A DNA stretch of 64,000 bases from Metallumcola ferriviriculae (GTDB lineage Bacteria > Bacillota > JADQBR01). The stretch is taken from contig NZ_CP121694.1 in the NCBI RefSeq assembly GCF_035573695.1, positions 3,103,501 through 3,167,500 on the forward strand, given 5' to 3'. Below are positions 58,536 through 64,000 of this stretch, piece by piece. The translations under genes were made by a program, and so were the position numbers. The first letter of the stretch is position 1. Each line of letters opens with the position of its first letter. The notes below the pieces were generated by a model, which was given only the letters and a program-made list of their open reading frames with translations, did no database searches and was not told where the DNA came from.

Positions 58536-58981
58536 AATCGAAGTGCGAAGTTCGAATTTCGATGTGCGATTTACTTCCACGTTTGTATAAGTTTATACAA
58601 CTGCCTTCCGACATGGTCGTAAGCTTCATTAAGTTCTTCATATGCTCCTTTTTCTAGATACTCTAAATCTCTGAGCATTTCTAGCAATACTTGAATCTCA
58701 TTGCAAGAACCTAATGCGTTTCTTAAAAAGTGCTTGAACTCTTTATTTGAGTCCTTACGTCCATATCCTTCTGCTATATTTAACGGTATGGATATGGCTG
58801 CTCTTCTTAATTGACTTCCTAACTCATACAGTTCGTGTCTTGGTAAAAGGCTTAGGCTTAATTTGTTTACCGTAATACTTAATTGGTAAGCTTTCTGATA
58901 TACCTTGAGGTCTCGAAAGCTTTTTATCAATTTCCTAAACCTCCATTCTCACACCTCGAACTTCCAACTTCACACCTCGAC
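58536..58981 (-). other. 23S intervening sequence 1 in helix 45, with S23-type ORF
   Basis: It lies between GTAACGGGGCTAAA...CACCGAAGCTTCGG and GGGTAGGGGAGCGTTCTGTA, the classic helix 45 site (near E. coli 1170). The ends are complementary over about 33 nt (minus strand TCGAGGTGTGAAGTTGGAAG at the 5' side; AATTCGAACTTCGCACTTCG at the 3' side), giving a long stem suited to RNase III. The interior encodes a 119-residue protein. Confidence 0.92.
58571..58930 (-). CDS. Four-helix-bundle S23 protein encoded inside the 23S intervening sequence
   Basis: A 119-residue protein starting MIKSFRDLKVYQKAYQL, with SQLRRAAISIPLNIAEGYGRK and EFKHFLRNALGSCNEIQ. These are the marks of the S23/four-helix-bundle family (PF05635), typically found in rRNA intervening sequences of Leptospira, Coxiella and others. 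It forms a pentameric helical bundle in known structures; its role is unknown. It is read in the same direction as the rRNA. Confidence 0.93.
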   Translation of the reverse strand: MIKSFRDLKVYQKAYQLSITVNKLSLSLLPRHELYELGSQLRRAAISIPLNIAEGYGRKDSNKEFKHFLRNALGSCNEIQVLLEMLRDLEYLEKGAYEELNEAYDHVGRQLYKLIQTWK

Positions 58982-59496
58982 TGAGCCGAAGCTTCGGTGA
59001 CGGACTTTAGCCCCGTTACATTTTCGGCGCAGAGCCACTTGACCAGTGAGCTATTACGCACTCTTTAAATGGTGGCTGCTTCTAAGCCAACATCCTGGTT
59101 GTCTCTGCAATTCTACATCCTTCTCCACTTAGTCCGTACTTTGGGACCTTAGCTGTCGGTCTGGGCTGTTTCCCTCTCGACTATGAACCTTATCACCCAT
59201 AGTCTGACTCCCTGGCATCAATTTGTGGCATTCGGAGTTTGAAAAGGTTCGGTAACCTGGTAGGGCCCCTAGCCTTTTCAGTGCTCTACCTCCACAAATC
59301 TAACCAGAGGCTAGCCCTAAAGCTATTTCGGGGAGAACCAGCTATCTCCGGGTTCGATTGGCATTTCACCCCTACCCACAGGTCATCCACCAACTTTTCA
59401 ACGTTGGTTGGTTCGGGCCTCCACGAAACATTACTTCCGCTTCACCCTGCCCATGGGTAGATCACCCGGTTTCGGGTCTACGTCAATAGACTAATT

Positions 59497-59527
<31 letters not shown>

Positions 59528-59899
59528 CCGTACCTTATGGTACTTAACCTCGCCTATTAACGTAACTCGCTGGCCCGTTCTACAAAAAGTACGCCATCAC
59601 ACTTTTAACGTGCTCTGACTGCTTGTAAGCATACGGTTTCAGGTTCTATTTCACTCCCCTCCCGGGGTGCTTTTCACCTTTCCCTCACGGTACTCTTCTC
59701 TATCGGTCGCTAAGGAGTATTTAGCCTTGGGGGGTGGTCCCCCCGGATTCCCACGAGGTTTCACGTGTCTCGTGGTACTTGGGATGCTCTCTCACATTCA
59801 AAAACTTTCGCCTACAGGACTATTACCTCCTATGGTGGGCCTTTCCAGACCTCTTCGGCTAGTTCTTTCCTGCTAAATGAGAGTCCCGCAACCCCCGTT

Positions 59900-60038
59900 G
59901 GGATGTGAGAAGTGGGATGTTGGAGGTGCGATTATTCTGCAGTCCTTTTTGACCCTTTTAGGGCCTTCTCTTTTGGGCCTTTTGACCCCAAAGATCTGCA
60001 AAAGCTCTCACTTCTCGCTTCTCACCTCTCACCTCCCA
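59900..60038 (-). other. 23S intervening sequence 2 near the 5' end
   Basis: Replaces the loop of the small hairpin after GAAACAGCCTAAACC (roughly E. coli 23S 270-290). The host helix CCGTTGGG/CCCAACGG is extended by arms rich in GTGAGAAGTG-like units: GGTGAGAGGTGAGAAGCGAG on the 5' side and its near complement on the 3' side. The 70-nt interior has no ORF and its own partial stems (GGCCC...GGGTC). Confidence 0.85.
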
Positions 60039-60529
60039 ACGGGTTTAGGCTGTTTCCCGTTCGCTCGCCGCTACTAGGAAAATCGAGTTTTCTTTCTCTT
60101 CCTCGGGGTACTTAGATGTTTCAGTTCCCCCGGTTCGCCCCGCTATGCCTATATATTCAGCATAGGGTGACAGAGGTTTGCTCTGCCGGGTTTCCCCATT
60201 CGGACATCTCCGGATCTACACTCGCTTGCAGCTCCCCGGAGCTTTTCGCAGCTTACCACGTCCTTCTTCGCCTCTTAGCGCCTAGGCATCCACCGTATGC
60301 CCTTCGTAGCTTGACCTTCTTACTTTACTTCTTCGCCTTAGGTTTTTGGATCCTAAAACAACTCAATTCTTACTCAATGAATTGTTTCTTTTCCTTTACT
60401 GTGCAGTTTTCAAAGAACTTTTCTTCCCTTTGTTAAAAGAAACTTCTTGACTCTTAATTCAAGAAGTCCTTCAAAACTAAACAGCGGATTTTCTCTCTTA
60501 AAGCCTAAATCGACCTAGGAGTATTTCTT

Positions 60530-62257
<1,728 letters not shown>

Positions 62258-62480
62258 TATCTTAAGCTCATTTGAGCTTAATTATCTTAACTTGAAGTTC
62301 TCTCCGGCTCCTCTTTGCTTTATTTTCTTACAAAAAGGGTCCGCTTAAATCTTTTGCCTCGGTACTTCAAACGCTTATCACGCTTGGTTGCCGCTGCTTC
62401 AAAATTTAGGCTTTAAAACTTTCTTTCCGCTGTTCAGTTTTCAAAGACCTCTCTCGCCGCCGCTTTCGGCGACAAATACT

Positions 62481-62509
62481 ATCCTATCATATTTCTTCCC
62501 GCGTTTCAA
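62481..62509 (-). promoter_or_regulatory. rrn promoter P1 (nearest 16S)
   Basis: Minus strand TTGAAA (62504-62509), 17 bp, TAGGAT (62481-62486), followed by the GTCGC motif shared with P2 and P3. About 225 bp upstream of 16S. Confidence 0.7.
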
Positions 62510-62568
62510 CTGGTATTTTCTACCTCGTCTCTCCGCTTCTTCCGCCGCCTCTAAAAGCGACAAAATCT

Positions 62569-62597
62569 ATCCTATCATCTCTCGCCTTACTTTGCAA
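62569..62597 (-). promoter_or_regulatory. rrn promoter P2
   Basis: Minus strand TTGCAA (62592-62597), 17 bp, TAGGAT (62569-62574). Same flanks as P1: CAGTT before the -35 and GTCGC after the -10. Offset from P1 by 88 bp. Confidence 0.7.
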
Positions 62598-62654
62598 CTG
62601 GTAGTTTTTGCCTCGTCTTCTTTCGACTTACTACTGCATCGAGCGACAAGCATT

Positions 62655-62683
62655 ATATTATCATACTTCGAAATACATTGCAA
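62655..62683 (-). promoter_or_regulatory. rrn promoter P3 (farthest from 16S)
   Basis: Minus strand TTGCAA (62678-62683), 17 bp, TAATAT (62655-62660), then GTCGC. Offset from P2 by 86 bp. A palindrome, CCAGTT-GCTAACTGG, lies right upstream (about 62697-62713). The 620-bp gap between 16S and the flavoprotein gene otherwise holds only the leader with CTTTGAAAACTGAACAG (boxA region, about 62430-62446). Confidence 0.7.
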
Positions 62684-62878
62684 CTGGTATATAATGCCAG
62701 TTGCTAACTGGCAATACTATCTTAAAGAAGAAAGAAGAAGGTCAAGCTGCGAAGTAAGCTTATATGACATCCTAAACAAAAATCAGCTTGAGGAACGACT
62801 TTTAAACCCGGTTCTCATTTTTTGGACTAGGCGACGATTGGTTGATGGTTTTATGTCAATGCCTGAAAACCCTATATA

Positions 62879-63559
62879 TTAAATATCTGGCTGATTGGCA
62901 GAAAAGCGATTTGCTAACGCTTTACCTAACCTGGTAAGCTGCTTAGTAATATCCTTTCCTGGTTGTAATTTGTGCGGGTATTGATTACATAAGCTAGGAG
63001 TTGTCTTATCGTTTATTATAGTTGGTAATTCATATATATCAGCTAATCCTCCTACTTCGCAATTCTCTCCATAACCACATGTAAAGCAGGCATACTCCCC
63101 TTGTACCTCTATGCTATCTATAAGTTTAATTCTTGCGTCTTCAAAAAACACTCTAATATCTTGTAACACTTCACGCGAGTCACCATCTCCACTTACTCCT
63201 ACAATAATTCCTGGTGTACCTGCTAAAGGGAACTGCGCATTATGACGAGTGCTAAAACAAATTCTCTCCCAGAATACTCGAGCTTTTCCATTTGCCCCAT
63301 TCCAATACTCCGGGGCTCCAAATACTATTCCATCTGCTTGCTGCATAATATCACAAATTTCATTTAACTGGTCATCTTTAACACATTGATACGTTGTTAC
63401 ACACCCGTTACAAGCATTACAAGTTAGCAGCTCAAAACTAGACAAAGAGATAAAATCATAGGGTAATTGGCTGGCCTCAAGTATCTTCTTTACCGCTTTA
63501 TCTGTAATTCCACCCTCTCTTCCAGAGCTAATTCCTACAATCTTTTTACTTTTACCCAT
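62879..63559 (-). CDS. Iron-sulfur flavoprotein (NADPH-dependent FMN reductase family)
   Basis: A 226-residue flavodoxin-fold protein. The compact cysteine motif C47-x2-C50-x2-C53-x5-C59 (CNACNGCVTTYQC) is that of archaeal/clostridial iron-sulfur flavoproteins. GAPEYWNGANGKARVFWER is the FMN-binding loop. A second cluster, CFTCGYGENC at about 160-170, is not part of the basic motif and may hold another metal site. It lies alone between two rrn operons, on the same strand, with GGGGAG before its ATG. Electron carrier; partner unknown. Confidence 0.88.
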   Translation of the reverse strand: MGKSKKIVGISSGREGGITDKAVKKILEASQLPYDFISLSSFELLTCNACNGCVTTYQCVKDDQLNEICDIMQQADGIVFGAPEYWNGANGKARVFWERICFSTRHNAQFPLAGTPGIIVGVSGDGDSREVLQDIRVFFEDARIKLIDSIEVQGEYACFTCGYGENCEVGGLADIYELPTIINDKTTPSLCNQYPHKLQPGKDITKQLTRLGKALANRFSANQPDI

Positions 63560-63629
63560 TATATTCTCCCCTAACTAATACTATTATTTTCGAACTTCCT
63601 AGTTTCTTCCTCTTAATTGTAGCATTAAA

Positions 63630-63708
63630 GCGGATGAACCGCCTGCCGCATCAGATAGAAGCAGCAGTTAAAAGACTTAAGCAGCTGATTGAGGGGAGGA
63701 AATAAATA
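63630..63708 (+). pseudogene. Displaced 3' fragment of the DUF3842 gene
   Basis: These 79 bases, on the plus strand, match the last 26 or so codons and stop of the DUF3842 gene (47676-47753, minus strand). Both contain GCGGATGAACCG and then CTGCCGCATCAGATAGAAGC, and continue to AAATAA with about four differences. One extra C shifts the frame, so nothing is encoded. It lies in inverted orientation 16 kb away, inside the rrn 3' repeat, and is absent from copy A. Confidence 0.92.
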
Positions 63709-63806
63709 CCGGGTTCGTTCCAATCCTGCATCGTCGCGGAAGGCCCAATCACTATTACCTTCCCGTTCATGGACTCCACCTTAGAGATAGCGGCCATGCC
63801 TCGCAA

Positions 63807-63832
63807 ACAAAAAAAGAGCCAAAAAGGCTCTT
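63807..63832 (-). terminator. Terminator of the second rrn operon
   Basis: Same AAGAGCC/GGCTCTT hairpin with T-run as at 56583-56608, 12 bp beyond the second 5S. Confidence 0.88.
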
Positions 63833-63843
63833 AAAAATTAAAT

Positions 63844-63958
<115 letters not shown>

Positions 63959-64000
63959 AACTTGTAAACTTGTATAAAAAGTTCTCTCAAAACAGCACAG

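Noticed and set aside
62388..62882. 164-codon open frame on the plus strand upstream of 16S
   Set aside because: It runs antisense through the rrn leader and three promoters, is low-complexity and has no recognisable motif.

Overview
The window looks like a low-to-mid GC, endospore-forming, anaerobic Firmicute, most likely of the Desulfotomaculum/Peptococcaceae kind. The grounds are sporulation genes (spoIID, bofC, sigI/rsgI), Firmicute gene order (recJ-apt-relA-dtd-hemZ-hisS-aspS-6S RNA-tcdA; secDF-yajC-tgt-queA; ruvCAB-yebC), a FadR/LcfA/Etf lipid module with FadR-type operators, a CooT-type nickel protein, and insertions in the rRNA genes. This is inference from gene content; no species is claimed. 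Apart from the transposase near 50-51 kb, every convincing gene lies on the minus strand, so operons read right to left.

Layout. 0-1.8 kb: a T-box leader (its gene, probably alaS, is outside the window), a YrrI-type permease and two small proteins. 1.8-7.2 kb: etfA, etfB, fadR, codY and lcfA, with two FadR-like operators. 7.3-10.6 kb: iscR-iscS-iscU-mnmA, the iron-sulfur and tRNA-thiolation relay. 10.7-15.1 kb: rarA, threonine aldolase, thioredoxin with a CsoR-family repressor, a 146-bp inverted-repeat element, tcdA and 6S RNA. 15.2-26.6 kb: aspS, hisS, hemZ, an MBL hydrolase, dtd, relA, apt and recJ. 26.6-31.0 kb: LapA-like protein, cation efflux, secF, secD and an HD protein, then a 0.6-kb palindrome-rich gap. 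31.6-41.7 kb: a MazF-like protein, yajC, tgt, queA, spoIID, rsgI, sigI, ruvB, ruvA, ruvC and bofC. 41.8-49.5 kb: yebC, nadE, cysK, a nickel/cobalt ECF module (cbiO, cbiQ, cbiMN, cooT, DUF3842) and glycerate kinase.

49.5-56.3 kb is the most unusual protein-coding part. After a DDE transposase comes a tightly coupled four-gene operon: a lipoate-ligase-like protein fused to a cysteine-rich DUF116-like domain, a geranylgeranyl-reductase-like flavoprotein, and two radical SAM enzymes. It matches the alternative LipS1/LipS2/LipT lipoate-assembly type, with an uncommon ligase fusion.

56.4-64 kb holds a complete 16S-23S-5S operon and the 5S end of a second, tandem rrn operon. The rRNA genes carry three intervening sequences with related inverted-repeat arms: one in 16S helix 44 and two in 23S, one of which encodes an S23-type four-helix protein. 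Transcription starts from three tandem promoter repeats. An iron-sulfur flavoprotein gene sits between the two rrn operons. The second operon's 3' flank carries a 79-bp fragment copied from the DUF3842 gene 16 kb away.
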